Origin: Planctomycetales bacterium
GTDB taxonomy: Bacteria > Planctomycetota > Planctomycetia > Isosphaerales > Isosphaeraceae
DNA length: 38,263 bases
Direction of reading: 5' to 3'
Assembly (NCBI GenBank): GCA_027459775.1
Contig: DAIDHE010000241.1
Span: 1 to 38,263, forward strand
Below the pieces are notes generated by a model. That model made no database searches, had not been told where the DNA came from, and saw only the letters and a program-made list of their open reading frames with translations. This document shows positions 23,492 to 33,341 of this stretch, piece after piece (within the stretch, counting starts at the first letter, position 1; every line of letters starts with the position of its first letter). A program made the position numbers and the translations under genes.

Positions 23492-24757
23492 ATGCCCCCG
23501 CGATTGAGCAAATTGGTGAGCGGCCTCACGGCCGAAACGGCGTTCACGGTTCTGGCCCTGGCCCGCCAGCTCAAGGCCCAGGGCAAGGACGTCGTGGAGC
23601 TCGAGATCGGCGACAGCCCGTTTCCCAGCACCCCCGCCGCCAAGGAAGCGGGCATCCGGGCGATCGAGGACAACGAGACCGGCTACTGCCCGAGCCTGGG
23701 CCTGCCCGAGCTCCGCGCGGCGGCCGCGCGGTTTCTCAAGACCGAATTCGCCTGCCCCGTCGAGGCCGAGAACATCGTCGTCGCCTCGGGCGCCAAGCCG
23801 TTCGAGCAATACTTCGCCGAGGCCGTTCTCGACCCCGGCGACGGCGTCCTGGTCTTCAGCCCCCAGTTTCCGACCTACATCCCGAATCTTGAGCGGCGAG
23901 GCGCGCGGGCGGTGCTCGCCCCGCTCAAGCCCGATCGTCAGTTCCGGCCCGATCCCAAGGCCGTCGAGCGCTTCCTCGCCGAGGATCCCCGGCCCCGCGC
24001 GGTGATTTTGAATTCGCCCCACAACCCCACCGGGGGCGTCGCCACCCAGGAAGACCTGGCGGCCATCGCCGCCGTCGCCCGCCAGGGAGATCTCACGATC
24101 TTCTCGGACGAGCCCTATTGTCATATGATATGGTCGGGAAAGCACGTATCGATCCTTGCCGAGCCTGGGATGCTCGAGCGAACCGTGGCGGCCTATACGT
24201 TCAGCAAGTCGTATAGCATGAGCGGCTGGCGGATCGGCTTCGCCGCGGCGGCCCCGGAGCTGGTCGCCGCCATGGGCAAGCTGATCAACACGACCGCCTC
24301 GTGCAGCCCGCCCCTGGCCCAGCGCGCGGCGGTGGCGGCCCTCGAACGCGACGCCGAAACCCGCGACCTCTACATGAGGCGGTTCCACGAAAAGGTCGAC
24401 CGCCTGTGCGCCGGCCTCGCCCGAATCGAGGGTTTCCACGCGCCCAAGCCGGCCGGAACCTTCTACGTCTTCCCCGACGTCCGCCCCATCTGCAATCGAC
24501 TGGGCATCACCTCGCATGGACTCGCGCTCTATTTCCTCGAAGGCGCTGACGACAACCTGGGCGTCGCCTGTCTGGGCGGCGAATGCTTCGGCACGGCCGG
24601 CGGAGGGTTCCTGCGCTTTAGCTGCGCCGAGCCCGACGACCGCATCGAACAGGCCGTCGCCTTTTTGCCCCAGGCCCTGGAACGGACCGAACGCATCAAT
24701 CAATACCGGAATGCGAATCCTCAATATCTCTTGAAGCAACCCTATCCCATCGGGTGA
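23492..24757 (+). CDS. PLP-dependent aminotransferase (class I/II, fold type I)
   Basis: A 421-residue enzyme of the aspartate aminotransferase superfamily. Seen: ELEIGDSPFPSTPAA, GYCPSLGLPELRAAAA, the substrate/PLP segments ASGAKPFEQYF, NSPHNPTGG, FSDEPYCHMIW, and the Schiff-base Lys239 in TFSKSYSMSGWRIGF, with a late RFSCAEPDDRI carrying the carboxylate-binding Arg. These enzymes exchange amino groups between an amino acid and 2-oxo acid; the substrate cannot be read from the sequence. GAGG lies upstream of the ATG, and it is followed after ten bases by the glycosylase gene. Confidence 0.88.
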   Translation: MPPRLSKLVSGLTAETAFTVLALARQLKAQGKDVVELEIGDSPFPSTPAAKEAGIRAIEDNETGYCPSLGLPELRAAAARFLKTEFACPVEAENIVVASGAKPFEQYFAEAVLDPGDGVLVFSPQFPTYIPNLERRGARAVLAPLKPDRQFRPDPKAVERFLAEDPRPRAVILNSPHNPTGGVATQEDLAAIAAVARQGDLTIFSDEPYCHMIWSGKHVSILAEPGMLERTVAAYTFSKSYSMSGWRIGFAAAAPELVAAMGKLINTTASCSPPLAQRAAVAALERDAETRDLYMRRFHEKVDRLCAGLARIEGFHAPKPAGTFYVFPDVRPICNRLGITSHGLALYFLEGADDNLGVACLGGECFGTAGGGFLRFSCAEPDDRIEQAVAFLPQALERTERINQYRNANPQYLLKQPYPIG

Positions 24758-24767
24758 CGCCCCGCCC

Positions 24768-25484
24768 ATGAGCGACCAGAAAGGCGATTCACGACGACGT
24801 TACCGCTGGACGGCGGCCGTGCGGCACTTGCGCAAGGCCGACCCCCGGCTGGCGGCGATCATCGACCGCGTCGGACCCTGCCTCCTGGAGCCTCACCCGC
24901 ACCGCTTCAGCGCTCTCGTCCGCTCGATCGTGAGCCAGCAAATCTCGACCAAGGCGGCCGAGTCCATCAATCGCCGCCTGATGGACGCCGCCGGCGCGCC
25001 CTACCAGCCCGAGCGTCTTCTGACCTTGGGCGAGCCGACCTTGCGGACCGCGGGGCTGTCAGGGCAAAAGGCCCGTTACGTCCTCAACGTGGCCGAAGCC
25101 GTCTCGTCCGGCCGCGTCCCGCTCGATGAGATCGACGATTCGTGGGACGATCAGGCCGTTGTCGACTCGCTCACCACGATCAAGGGAGTCGGCGTCTGGA
25201 CGGCCGAAATGTTTCTCATCTTCGTGCTCAATCGCCCCGACGTCCTGCCGGCCGGCGACCTGGGCGTTCGAGCCGCCCTGCGCGTCCATCACGACCTGCC
25301 CGAGCTCCCCAAACCCAGCGAATGCCCACCCCTGGCTGAACCCTGGCGACCCTATCGCACGATCGCGAGCTGGTACATCTGGCGCGGAATCGACACCAAG
25401 GGGGCCGACAAACCGCCGGCTCAAGAGAAGGCCAACCTCACGGCATCTCGAACGCGAAAACGCCCGCGATCGAGCGCCTCGTGA
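24768..25484 (+). CDS. DNA-3-methyladenine glycosylase II, AlkA type (HhH-GPD)
   Basis: A 238-residue base-excision repair enzyme that removes alkylated purines. The HhH-GPD fold is seen in HPHRFSALVRSIVSQQISTKAA (in parts), the helix-hairpin-helix LTTIKGVGVWTAEMFLIF, and the catalytic Asp164 in PAGDLGVRAAL; there is no Lys at the OGG/Nth position and no C-terminal Cys cluster. The conserved WRPYRTIASWYIWR motif ends the domain. The C-terminal 30 residues are basic and low in complexity (SRTRKRPRSS). Its ATG follows the aminotransferase stop by ten bases. Confidence 0.9.
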   Translation: MSDQKGDSRRRYRWTAAVRHLRKADPRLAAIIDRVGPCLLEPHPHRFSALVRSIVSQQISTKAAESINRRLMDAAGAPYQPERLLTLGEPTLRTAGLSGQKARYVLNVAEAVSSGRVPLDEIDDSWDDQAVVDSLTTIKGVGVWTAEMFLIFVLNRPDVLPAGDLGVRAALRVHHDLPELPKPSECPPLAEPWRPYRTIASWYIWRGIDTKGADKPPAQEKANLTASRTRKRPRSSAS

Positions 25485-25594
25485 CGCGATGGGTCGTCGC
25501 CGGGGCCCCGAGCCGTTAAAGTATCAGGGTCGTGGATGCCTGGGTAGCGGGCCGAATCATCCCCGGCCCAATCTGGAGAGGATCACCCTCGGAC

Positions 25595-26083
25595 ATGGCC
25601 AGCGAAACGGCGCGGGTTGGCGTGGTGATGGGGAGCAAATCCGACTGGGAGACGATGCGCGCGGCGGCCGAGGTCTTGACCGAGCTGGGGGTGCTATTCG
25701 AGGCCAAGGTGGTCTCCGCGCACCGGACCCCGGAACGGCTCTTTCGCTACGGCCGCGAGGCCAAGGGTCGCGGCCTTGAGGTCTTGATCGCGGGTGCCGG
25801 CGGGGCGGCCCATTTGCCGGGAATGCTCGCGGCGGTCTCGATCCTTCCCGTGCTGGGCGTCCCCATCGAGAGCAAAACTCTCCGCGGCGTCGATTCTCTG
25901 CTGTCGATCGTGCAGATGCCGCGGGGCGTTCCGGTCGGCACCCTGGCGATTGGGACCGCCGGCGCGGCCAACGCCGCCCTGCTGGCGGCGGCCATCCTGG
26001 CACTCCACGACCCGGCGATCGAGCAGGCGCTGGGACGATTCCGCCAGGCGCAGACCGACGCCGTCGACGAGAACCCCTCATGA
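25595..26083 (+). CDS. purE: N5-carboxyaminoimidazole ribonucleotide mutase PurE (class I)
   Basis: A 162-residue enzyme that moves the carboxyl group of N5-CAIR to C4, giving CAIR in purine synthesis. Motifs: [35 protein letters not shown] and [17 protein letters not shown]. Length fits class I PurE. The ATG at 25595 has GGAGAGG upstream and begins just before the fold; upstream in-frame codons are rejected. It overlaps purK by four bases (ATGA), so both products are made together. Confidence 0.96.
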   Translation: MASETARVGVVMGSKSDWETMRAAAEVLTELGVLFEAKVVSAHRTPERLFRYGREAKGRGLEVLIAGAGGAAHLPGMLAAVSILPVLGVPIESKTLRGVDSLLSIVQMPRGVPVGTLAIGTAGAANAALLAAAILALHDPAIEQALGRFRQAQTDAVDENPS

Positions 26084-27264
26084 CCAGCGAGCACGGGCCG
26101 AGTGCCGAATCCTCGCACATCCTCGCGCCGCCGGCCGCGGTCGGCGTGATCGGCGGCGGGCAGCTCGGCCGGATGTTCATCCAGGCCGCCCAGCGCCTGG
26201 GCTACGAAGCCGGCGTCCTCGCCGCGACCAGCGACGCTCCCGCGGCCCAGGTCGCGAGCTGGTGCGTGATTGGGCCGCCCGACCATCTGCCCGCCTTGCG
26301 TACGTTCGCCGATCGCGCCCTGGCCGTCACCGTGGAATTCGAAAACGTCTCGGCCCCCGCCGTGCGCTGGCTGGCGAAACGGCGACTGACCCGGCCCGGC
26401 TGGCGAACCCTCTGGATCACCCAGAATCGCCTCCGCGAAAAGCGATTCCTCGCCCGCCGCGCGATCCCCCACGCCCCCTGGCGCCCCGTCCGCGACGACC
26501 ACGAGCTCGAGCTGGCGGTGAGAGCGCTGGGGGCGCCGTTGATTTTGAAGACGGCCGCTTCGGGTTACGACGGCAAGGGGCAGGTGCTCGTCCAATCGGC
26601 CGACCAGGCGCGGACCGGCTGGATCAGCCTGGGCCGAGCGCCCGCCGTGGCCGAGGCCTGGGTCGATTTCGCCGCCGAGCTGTCGGTGGTCGTCGCCCGC
26701 GGCGGGAATGGCCAGGCAGTCACCTATCCCGTCGCGCTCAACACCCACGACCGCCATATCCTCGATTCCACGCTCATGCCCGCCCCGGTCGGCCCGATCG
26801 TGACCCTGGAGGCCAAGACGCTGGCGCTCGCGATCGCCCAGGCGCTCGACACCGTCGGCGTCCTCACCGTCGAGTTTTTCTTGACGGCCCAGGGCTCACT
26901 CCTGGTCAACGAGATCGCGCCTCGGCCGCATAATTCCGGGCATCTGACGATCGAGGCCGCCGGCTCGAGCCAGTTTGAACAGCAAGCGCGGGCGCTCTGC
27001 GGGCTTCCGCTCGGTTCGAGCGATCTGTTGTCGCCGGCCGCGATGGTCAACCTGCTCGGCGATCTCTGGATAAGGGCCAAGGGAACGCCCCGGTGGGCGG
27101 CCGCACTCGCGCTCGACCCCGGCGTTTCGCTGCACCTTTACGGCAAGCGAACGGCCGCGCCGGGGCGTAAAATGGGGCACATGACCGTGCTCGACCCCGA
27201 CCCCGAGCAAGCGCTCACGCGGGCCCTGGCCGCGCGGCGGGCGCTGATCCCGCTTTCGATTTGA
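26080..27264 (+). CDS. purK: N5-carboxyaminoimidazole ribonucleotide synthase PurK
   Basis: A 394-residue ATP-grasp enzyme that carboxylates AIR with bicarbonate and ATP to N5-CAIR, the substrate of PurE. Seen: [65 protein letters not shown], the catalytic metal-binding [25 protein letters not shown] (in parts), and [17 protein letters not shown] at the end. It starts within the purE stop. The PurE/PurK pair shows that AIR carboxylation runs by the two-step bacterial route. Confidence 0.96.
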   Translation: MTSEHGPSAESSHILAPPAAVGVIGGGQLGRMFIQAAQRLGYEAGVLAATSDAPAAQVASWCVIGPPDHLPALRTFADRALAVTVEFENVSAPAVRWLAKRRLTRPGWRTLWITQNRLREKRFLARRAIPHAPWRPVRDDHELELAVRALGAPLILKTAASGYDGKGQVLVQSADQARTGWISLGRAPAVAEAWVDFAAELSVVVARGGNGQAVTYPVALNTHDRHILDSTLMPAPVGPIVTLEAKTLALAIAQALDTVGVLTVEFFLTAQGSLLVNEIAPRPHNSGHLTIEAAGSSQFEQQARALCGLPLGSSDLLSPAAMVNLLGDLWIRAKGTPRWAAALALDPGVSLHLYGKRTAAPGRKMGHMTVLDPDPEQALTRALAARRALIPLSI

Positions 27265-27308
27265 CGTTCCAACTATTTCGCCACTCGATTCCCGCGCGAG
27301 CCCACGTC

Positions 27309-28307
27309 ATGAGTTTCGCTCATCCCGGCTGGCTCTGGCTGATCGTACTCGCCCCGTTGCCGTGGCTGTTGGACCTGGCCCGGCCCGTGATCGACTGGCC
27401 CACGCTCGACGGTTTTCGCCGGCGTCCCTGGTTGAGCTGGACCTGGCTTCAGGCGTTGTCGCCTCTTGCCCGCGGCGTCGCCATCGCCGCGATCGCCGTT
27501 GCCCTGGCGCGCCCCCGCACGGTCGGCGGCGTGATCCATATCGCGGGTCGGGGGGTGGCGATCATGGTGGCGCTCGACCACAGCTCGAGCATGAACGCGG
27601 TCGATTATCCGACGTCGCTCGGGCTCCCTCCGATCGCCCGCCTGGAAGCCGCCAAGGAAACCTTCGCTCGGTTCGTGGAGCGGCGGCCGGACGACCTGAT
27701 TGGCCTGGTGGCGTTCGCCAATTATCCCGACCTGGTCGCGCCGACGACGCTCGACCATGGGTTTCTGGTCGAGGCTGGCCGGGCGGTCCGGCCCGCGCGG
27801 CCGGGCGACGATGGAACCAACATCGGCGACGCGGTCGCCCTGGCGCTGGGTGCGCTCCGGGCGTCTCCGCCGCGGAAAAAGGTTCTGGTCTTGCTCACGG
27901 ATGGAAACAACGAGCCGGCCGTCCCCGATCCTCTGGACCCGCTCCAGGCGGCGGCTCTGGCGCGCGACCTTGGTGTGACGCTGCACACGATCGCGATTGG
28001 TTCGTTCCGAGGCCCGATCCCCAAGCTCGACCCCGCCGCCCAGCCTCCCTTGAAGGAAACGAGCGGCCCGAATTGGAATCTTCTGGAGCGCATGGCCGAG
28101 CTCACCGGCGGGCGCTCGTTCGCGGCCGCCGACCTTGAGACGCTCGAAAATGTCTTCAGGACCATCGACAAACTCGAAAAGAGCCCGGTCCAGGGACGGA
28201 TTCTCACGCGATACAATGAACACTACGCCACATGGGCGGGGCTCGCGTTCGGCTTGCTGGCATTCGACGTTTTTCTTTGCCAGGGCCGCTTGCGAAGACT
28301 GCCCTGA
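27309..28307 (+). CDS. BatA-type von Willebrand factor A domain membrane protein
   Basis: A 332-residue protein. The N-terminus FAHPGWLWLIVLAPLPWLLDLA is the first membrane helix typical of BatA/Aerotolerance proteins; a second follows (LSPLARGVAIAAIAVALARP). The VWA domain starts with IMVALDHSSSMNAVDYP, a complete metal-ion-dependent adhesion site (D90-x-S92-x-S94), and continues with VLVLLTDGNNEP and TLHTIAIGS. A C-terminal helix (AGLAFGLLAFDVFLC) closes it. BatA proteins usually sit with a MoxR ATPase and BatB; neither is present here. I place the start at 27309 rather than the TTG at 27261 because the first helix begins there. It ends 36 bases from the convergent defence operon. Confidence 0.85.
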   Translation: MSFAHPGWLWLIVLAPLPWLLDLARPVIDWPTLDGFRRRPWLSWTWLQALSPLARGVAIAAIAVALARPRTVGGVIHIAGRGVAIMVALDHSSSMNAVDYPTSLGLPPIARLEAAKETFARFVERRPDDLIGLVAFANYPDLVAPTTLDHGFLVEAGRAVRPARPGDDGTNIGDAVALALGALRASPPRKKVLVLLTDGNNEPAVPDPLDPLQAAALARDLGVTLHTIAIGSFRGPIPKLDPAAQPPLKETSGPNWNLLERMAELTGGRSFAAADLETLENVFRTIDKLEKSPVQGRILTRYNEHYATWAGLAFGLLAFDVFLCQGRLRRLP

Positions 28308-28343
28308 GAGCGCCGAGTCATGTCGAGTGGAAGGGTTGCTCAC

Positions 28344-31300
28344 TCATGATCGCAGTGCGAGCAGGCAGGGCTTTCGGCGCTGTTCGGTGAAATAGAACGC
28401 CCGGTACTTGTCCATCTGTTTAATCCTGTCGATCAATTGCCGCTCCTGATCGGAGCTGGCGACGTTCCGCACCAAGGATTTGGCGTCGGCTTCGGTCACG
28501 CGCAGCACGAGGTAATTGGCGATCGCCGAGAAAAGCGATTCATGAAAGTCGCGGGCCTCCTGTGAAGCCAGAACCAGCGAGATGCCGTATTTCCGGCACT
28601 CCTTGGCCATCGTGGGAATCAAACTCAATTTCGCGGCTCGATGCGCCTCGTCAAAGATCACCGCGTGTTTGATTCGATCCTGAAGACCGCGCCGGAACAT
28701 GTCCTTGTAGATCTTGTAGAACACGAGCGAGGCAAAGGCTCTCTGTGCGACGTCGTTCTGCGTCTTGTGGATACGAATGACGAGCGGACCCTCGCCGTCC
28801 CACAGGCTCAAGAGGGATTCGGTCGGCTTGAAAAAGCCGTAATCGGCGAGCTCGTCCAGGCGCACCAAAAGGGAGCGCAGGCCCGTGTCTTGCTTGGGCT
28901 TGGATCCGAGGATCTCGACGAACCGCCCGAAATCGGGTTCGCGAATTCGCTCAAGATCGACATCGTCGCCATCCCACCCTTTCTCGATGAAGCTCTGCTT
29001 AACGGCGTCGCGAATGCCGCCGAGCTGGAGGTCTCCGAGATCGCGAAAGATCGCCCCAAAGATGTCGCGCAAGCTTCCCGCGACGTCGAGATAGCCTTGT
29101 GGGGACTGCTTGTCGATGACCTCGAGCGGATTGAAGCCGAGTCCTTTGAAGTCCAGGAAGCGAACCGAAGGCGCAATCCGTGGGAGTCTTTGATCGACGT
29201 CCTCATGGTAGGAAAAGATAATCGGGCGGATCCCGGCCTCGATCATCTGGCCGCAAATGCTCAGTAGGCACGTGGTTTTCCCCATGCCAGGCAGTCCCAC
29301 CAGCATCAAATGCGGGTTTCCCTCGAGCCGCGGCGACCAGGTCACCTCTTGATCCGTGTGAAGGTCCGTGCCCAGATGGATCTTGGGATCCGTGATTGGC
29401 GACGTGCTCCCGGACTCGGCGAATCCGTCGGGAGGGTCCGTCCTCACGAGTTTGGTCGGCGGCGACTCCGCGGCGACTCTCGTCTCGACCGGGTGAGCGG
29501 GGGCTGGTTCGTCGTCGGCACGAGCGTACGGCAACGGGCTGTCGGGGAGTTGGCCCGGGCCAAAAAGAAAGATCCGCGTCTTCCACTCAGGCGGTGAAAT
29601 CTCGGAGGGCGCCAGGCCCAGATAATCGGGGCAGAAAATCCAGCCGCGGTCGCCGCGTTCCTCTTCCGCGAATGAGTAATCCGCCCCCTTCTCGATCATC
29701 CGGTCGATCTCTGCGAGAAGGCTCTGATAGGCTTCCTGACCGAGGCCCTCGTTTTGATCGTCGTTCGCGTGTCGGCGGGCCTTGTCGGCGTAAAATCGCA
29801 GGATCCGGGCGAGCTTCGCCCTGCGCACTGATTGAAAGGGAGCGGCCACATCGTCAGCGAAATACCACTCGACCCAGTGCTCGCGCAGAGACTCGACTTG
29901 ATTCTGAATGGCGTTCAGCGCGGCCACGCCCCGTGCGTCACGAAGGTGCCGGCGGTACTTGACCTCGATGAACCGAAACAGGAGCCCCTTGCGGGGGACG
30001 ACCGAGACGTGGATGAAGTCGGGGCGAACGGCTCTCACCGGTTGGGGCTCGCCGTCGTCTTCCGAGGCGGATTTGACAGGAGGCAAGAGATCCTGGACAT
30101 CATCGACGGGGATCAAGAAGCCGTTGCGGAGCGACGGCCAGCAATCGCTCGTCATGCCGGCGCGTGTGCACTGGGCGTGGCAAAGTGCGAGGGCGATCAG
30201 TTCCGATGTCGGGGCCTTCTGGCCGGTCAATCGGATGGCCAGGCGGCCGCTCAGCGCCTTCAAGTGCCCCATCAGGAATTCGGCGTTGCGGCGCGAGTGG
30301 CTCAGCCCCATCTGGTCGAGAGCGTCGTCCAGAAGCCGCCGAACCTCCTCGAGATTGCTGGTCGAGGTGATCAATTGCAGGCAGCCCAGATCTTCCCGTT
30401 CTGGCACGCAATCGATGACGTAGGCGTCATAGATGTCTCGGTTGTCGCGTGGCGAGTCAAAGTATTCGACGCCCGCGTTTCGATCGAGCGTCACAACCCA
30501 GTCGCAGAGGCGGTGCAGGTCGCGCAGGCTGTCCGCTTTTTCGAGGGAGATTTCGGTTTTCAAGACCAAGTCGCCCTGAGCGTTTCCCAGGTTCCGCGCG
30601 ACGCATCCCTGAACGGCCTGATGGAGCTTGGTGAGTCGATCGGTGAGGTTCCTGTCGGCGGGATGTTTGACTCCGTCGTTGGGGTCGAGGACTCGGCTCA
30701 GCCAGGCCGGGGAGGGCGAGCTTGAGTAACGGCGATCGAAAAAGGAAAACAAGCCATAGGCGAAAAGGGGGCGCTTCTTGATCGTTTCGGAGATCTCCGG
30801 GGTGACACAGGATTCAAAGGTGTCAAAGGCGATCGCGAGATGGGCCGCCGATTGAGGCACGTTTTCCTTTCGCGCCCATCGCAATCGGGGAAGGCTCGCG
30901 CCGCCGGGAAGACTTATGGATTCAAGCATCCAGCGATCGCACTCCGCGGCCGCGCCCGCGCCGCTGCGCCGCTTTTCGCGCGCCTCCGCAATGAACCGGC
31001 CCGCGATGCCGCGCTGTTCCGTCGAGGGATAGAACTCGAGCACGATCGCCGGCGCGGGCTCGTGGGAATTGCCCTCGTCTCTGTCGTCTTCGTGGCTTTG
31101 ATAGTGCTTCTGGAGCCGGCCGAGGGATCGCGCCACGGTCAGACCGTCTCCCGCCCTGAGAGCATGAATGTGCAAAATGCGAAAACTGGGGTGACATTCG
31201 ACATATTTGAGGATTTCGTCTCCCAAGACTTCGGCGCTTTGGCCCCCGATGGTGGGGACGAAGGCGGCCGATTCGCCCTCGCCCAGGGCACGCGCCAGAA

Positions 31301-33341
31301 GGGCGAGGGTCGCCTTGGGCTCCTTGTCGCTGTCCGCGACCATGCCGACCGCGTGAAAGCCAAGCATGTCCGCGAACACAAACGAACGTCCGCTTTCGAG
31401 GCCCGGAAGAAAGACCGGGAACATCGACCCGTCAAGGATCGCGAGTTCCTGGCAAATCTCGCTCGGACTCAGGTCGAGCTCGAACCTGGCGTGAAGGACC
31501 AGGTTGTCGTAGGCCATGTGCCACGCGACCCGCGTGGGATGGCTGGGAAGCACGATCAGGCCGACCGTTCGCTCCGACTGCGATTGGACCTCGATCGTAT
31601 TCGCCAGGGCGAGCGCGGGCTTGACCCCGTCCAGGAGCGCCGTCCACGCCAAAACATAGTCCTTCGCCTCGTCATGGGCCTTGCTCGCCTTTTCGTAGAT
31701 TTGCCCGCACCCACCCCGGGCGGCGAAACGCTCGGCCAGTCGTCGACTGGCGGACTGCGCCCGTTCCCAGGTGACGGCCGCGGCGGGATCGGAGGGGGCG
31801 TCCAAGGGGACGAATTCCGGCTTGTGAGCCTGTTCGCCCGTTGATCTCACTCGAATGCGCCATCGGCCGATTCGCCCTCCCTCTTCGTTCCATCGTTGTT
31901 CAACCGTCCGGATCAGGGGGTGGGCCGAGACGCGGAAGGTCTTGCCTCGCTCCGGCGTGCGCAGCACCAGAAACCCCTTGCTTTCGGGCAGCAGGGCCGT
32001 CGATGAAGCAAGCTCCGCGATGCTCTCGCGATTCTCGAGCACGATCACCCCCTCGCTGAGCGTCCTGACCTTCTTGCCCAATCCCGCCGGCTCTTTTGGA
32101 TCCGGCTTGCCGAAACAGATCAGGAATTCCTCGCTCGGCTGAGGCTCGACGTCTTCCCTTCCGATCACCGAGACCACGACCTTGGCGGAAATCATGGAAT
32201 CCTCGCCCAGCCCGCTGAAATCGTCGTTGCTGAATCGACAGGTCTCGACTTTCCGGGCGCTGTGCGACATTTCGCGGGCGGCGAGTTCCTCGTCATGCTC
32301 CGTCATGATCGCCACGCGATACTCCACGGAACCTTTTTCGAGCCCCTCGGGAAAGGCGTTCCACCGCACCTCGAGCCGCGAGTAATCCCGTGTATTGTCT
32401 GCGTCGGGATCGAGAAGGAAGCGGGGAGCATCGGTCTGCTCGGAATCCGCGTCCTCGACCAATCCCGACCATTTGGCCAGGGTTCCGGCCCTGGTCCGCC
32501 ACGAGACAAGTGTGATGCGATCAATCGCAACTCTCGACCCCTCGACCTTGAGCGGGCCGATCCAGAGATCCTTTCGCTCCGCCAGCTTTCCCATCGCATC
32601 CTTGCGAGTCATCAAGTCCGCCTCGCGCAGGAGTGTTTTCAGCGCCGCGTCCTGGTCTTTCGTCGGTTGAAGCATGCTCAGGGACGCGATGCGTTGGGCG
32701 GGCGTCAAACGAGCCGCGGCCACGCCCAGGAGCTGGTCGATGAATCGTCGTGAAAGGTCGAGTCGTTCGGCCGCCCCGTCTCCATCCGCGGCGATCGGCC
32801 ACATCCCCAGGAGATGCAACAGCTCCAAGGGGGATCGCGCCTCGGCCGCGACTCGGACCAAGAAGTCAAACTCGGTCCACGGCGGGATGCTGTGAAGCTG
32901 ACCTTGGCCTCGGGCTTTTTTGACGGCTTGCTCCGCGAGCTTGCGATCCTTGCCCGACAGCGCCTTTTTCACCCTATTTCCCGCCTCGTTATTGGCCGCC
33001 TTGAACAAGCTCGCTTCATCCACCTCGCGGGCCGCGCTGTAGATTCCGTCCATCCCCGCCCCGGCCCCTTCGGTGTCGACGAGCAGCAACAGCGGCTCGC
33101 GCTTGTCTTCGCGGAGCTCGACCGCTTGATCCGCCGTGATCGTACGGTTCTTCACGTCGGTGGTGTTGCTCACGCGCCTGACCAACCAAGACTTGGGTAC
33201 GAACGCGAGATCCCCCGCCATGGCCTCGACGACTTCCGAAGACAGGCATCGTACAAAGGCGATCGACCCTGAATCAGGCTTTCCGAGCAGTTTTTCGAAG
33301 GCGATTGAGAGAATCGTCGCATGATGTTCAGTCCAAATCAT
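28344..33341 (-). CDS. DptH-like protein: PD-(D/E)xK-type nuclease motif plus HerA/FtsK-like ATPase
   Basis: A 1665-residue protein, the third gene of the operon. Residues 1 to about 1050 have no motif I can name. Around 1105-1150 there is a PD-(D/E)xK-like site: P1107-D1108 in RPDFIHVSVV, then E1126-x-K1128 in FIEVKYRRHL, followed by the helix ALNAIQNQVESL. Near the C-terminus a HerA/FtsK/VirB4-like ATPase has Walker A GLPGMGKTT (1349-1357), Walker B HAVIFDEAHRA (D1564, E1565), and the sensor region YGISLVLASQEARDF. Size, C-terminal ATPase and position behind two other genes resemble DptH of phosphorothioation-dependent restriction. The ATG at 33341 has AGGAGG eight bases upstream and overlaps the middle gene by 14 bases. 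Confidence 0.8.
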   Translation of the reverse strand: MIWTEHHATILSIAFEKLLGKPDSGSIAFVRCLSSEVVEAMAGDLAFVPKSWLVRRVSNTTDVKNRTITADQAVELREDKREPLLLLVDTEGAGAGMDGIYSAAREVDEASLFKAANNEAGNRVKKALSGKDRKLAEQAVKKARGQGQLHSIPPWTEFDFLVRVAAEARSPLELLHLLGMWPIAADGDGAAERLDLSRRFIDQLLGVAAARLTPAQRIASLSMLQPTKDQDAALKTLLREADLMTRKDAMGKLAERKDLWIGPLKVEGSRVAIDRITLVSWRTRAGTLAKWSGLVEDADSEQTDAPRFLLDPDADNTRDYSRLEVRWNAFPEGLEKGSVEYRVAIMTEHDEELAAREMSHSARKVETCRFSNDDFSGLGEDSMISAKVVVSVIGREDVEPQPSEEFLICFGKPDPKEPAGLGKKVRTLSEGVIVLENRESIAELASSTALLPESKGFLVLRTPERGKTFRVSAHPLIRTVEQRWNEEGGRIGRWRIRVRSTGEQAHKPEFVPLDAPSDPAAAVTWERAQSASRRLAERFAARGGCGQIYEKASKAHDEAKDYVLAWTALLDGVKPALALANTIEVQSQSERTVGLIVLPSHPTRVAWHMAYDNLVLHARFELDLSPSEICQELAILDGSMFPVFLPGLESGRSFVFADMLGFHAVGMVADSDKEPKATLALLARALGEGESAAFVPTIGGQSAEVLGDEILKYVECHPSFRILHIHALRAGDGLTVARSLGRLQKHYQSHEDDRDEGNSHEPAPAIVLEFYPSTEQRGIAGRFIAEAREKRRSGAGAAAECDRWMLESISLPGGASLPRLRWARKENVPQSAAHLAIAFDTFESCVTPEISETIKKRPLFAYGLFSFFDRRYSSSPSPAWLSRVLDPNDGVKHPADRNLTDRLTKLHQAVQGCVARNLGNAQGDLVLKTEISLEKADSLRDLHRLCDWVVTLDRNAGVEYFDSPRDNRDIYDAYVIDCVPEREDLGCLQLITSTSNLEEVRRLLDDALDQMGLSHSRRNAEFLMGHLKALSGRLAIRLTGQKAPTSELIALALCHAQCTRAGMTSDCWPSLRNGFLIPVDDVQDLLPPVKSASEDDGEPQPVRAVRPDFIHVSVVPRKGLLFRFIEVKYRRHLRDARGVAALNAIQNQVESLREHWVEWYFADDVAAPFQSVRRAKLARILRFYADKARRHANDDQNEGLGQEAYQSLLAEIDRMIEKGADYSFAEEERGDRGWIFCPDYLGLAPSEISPPEWKTRIFLFGPGQLPDSPLPYARADDEPAPAHPVETRVAAESPPTKLVRTDPPDGFAESGSTSPITDPKIHLGTDLHTDQEVTWSPRLEGNPHLMLVGLPGMGKTTCLLSICGQMIEAGIRPIIFSYHEDVDQRLPRIAPSVRFLDFKGLGFNPLEVIDKQSPQGYLDVAGSLRDIFGAIFRDLGDLQLGGIRDAVKQSFIEKGWDGDDVDLERIREPDFGRFVEILGSKPKQDTGLRSLLVRLDELADYGFFKPTESLLSLWDGEGPLVIRIHKTQNDVAQRAFASLVFYKIYKDMFRRGLQDRIKHAVIFDEAHRAAKLSLIPTMAKECRKYGISLVLASQEARDFHESLFSAIANYLVLRVTEADAKSLVRNVASSDQERQLIDRIKQMDKYRAFYFTEQRRKPCLLALRS

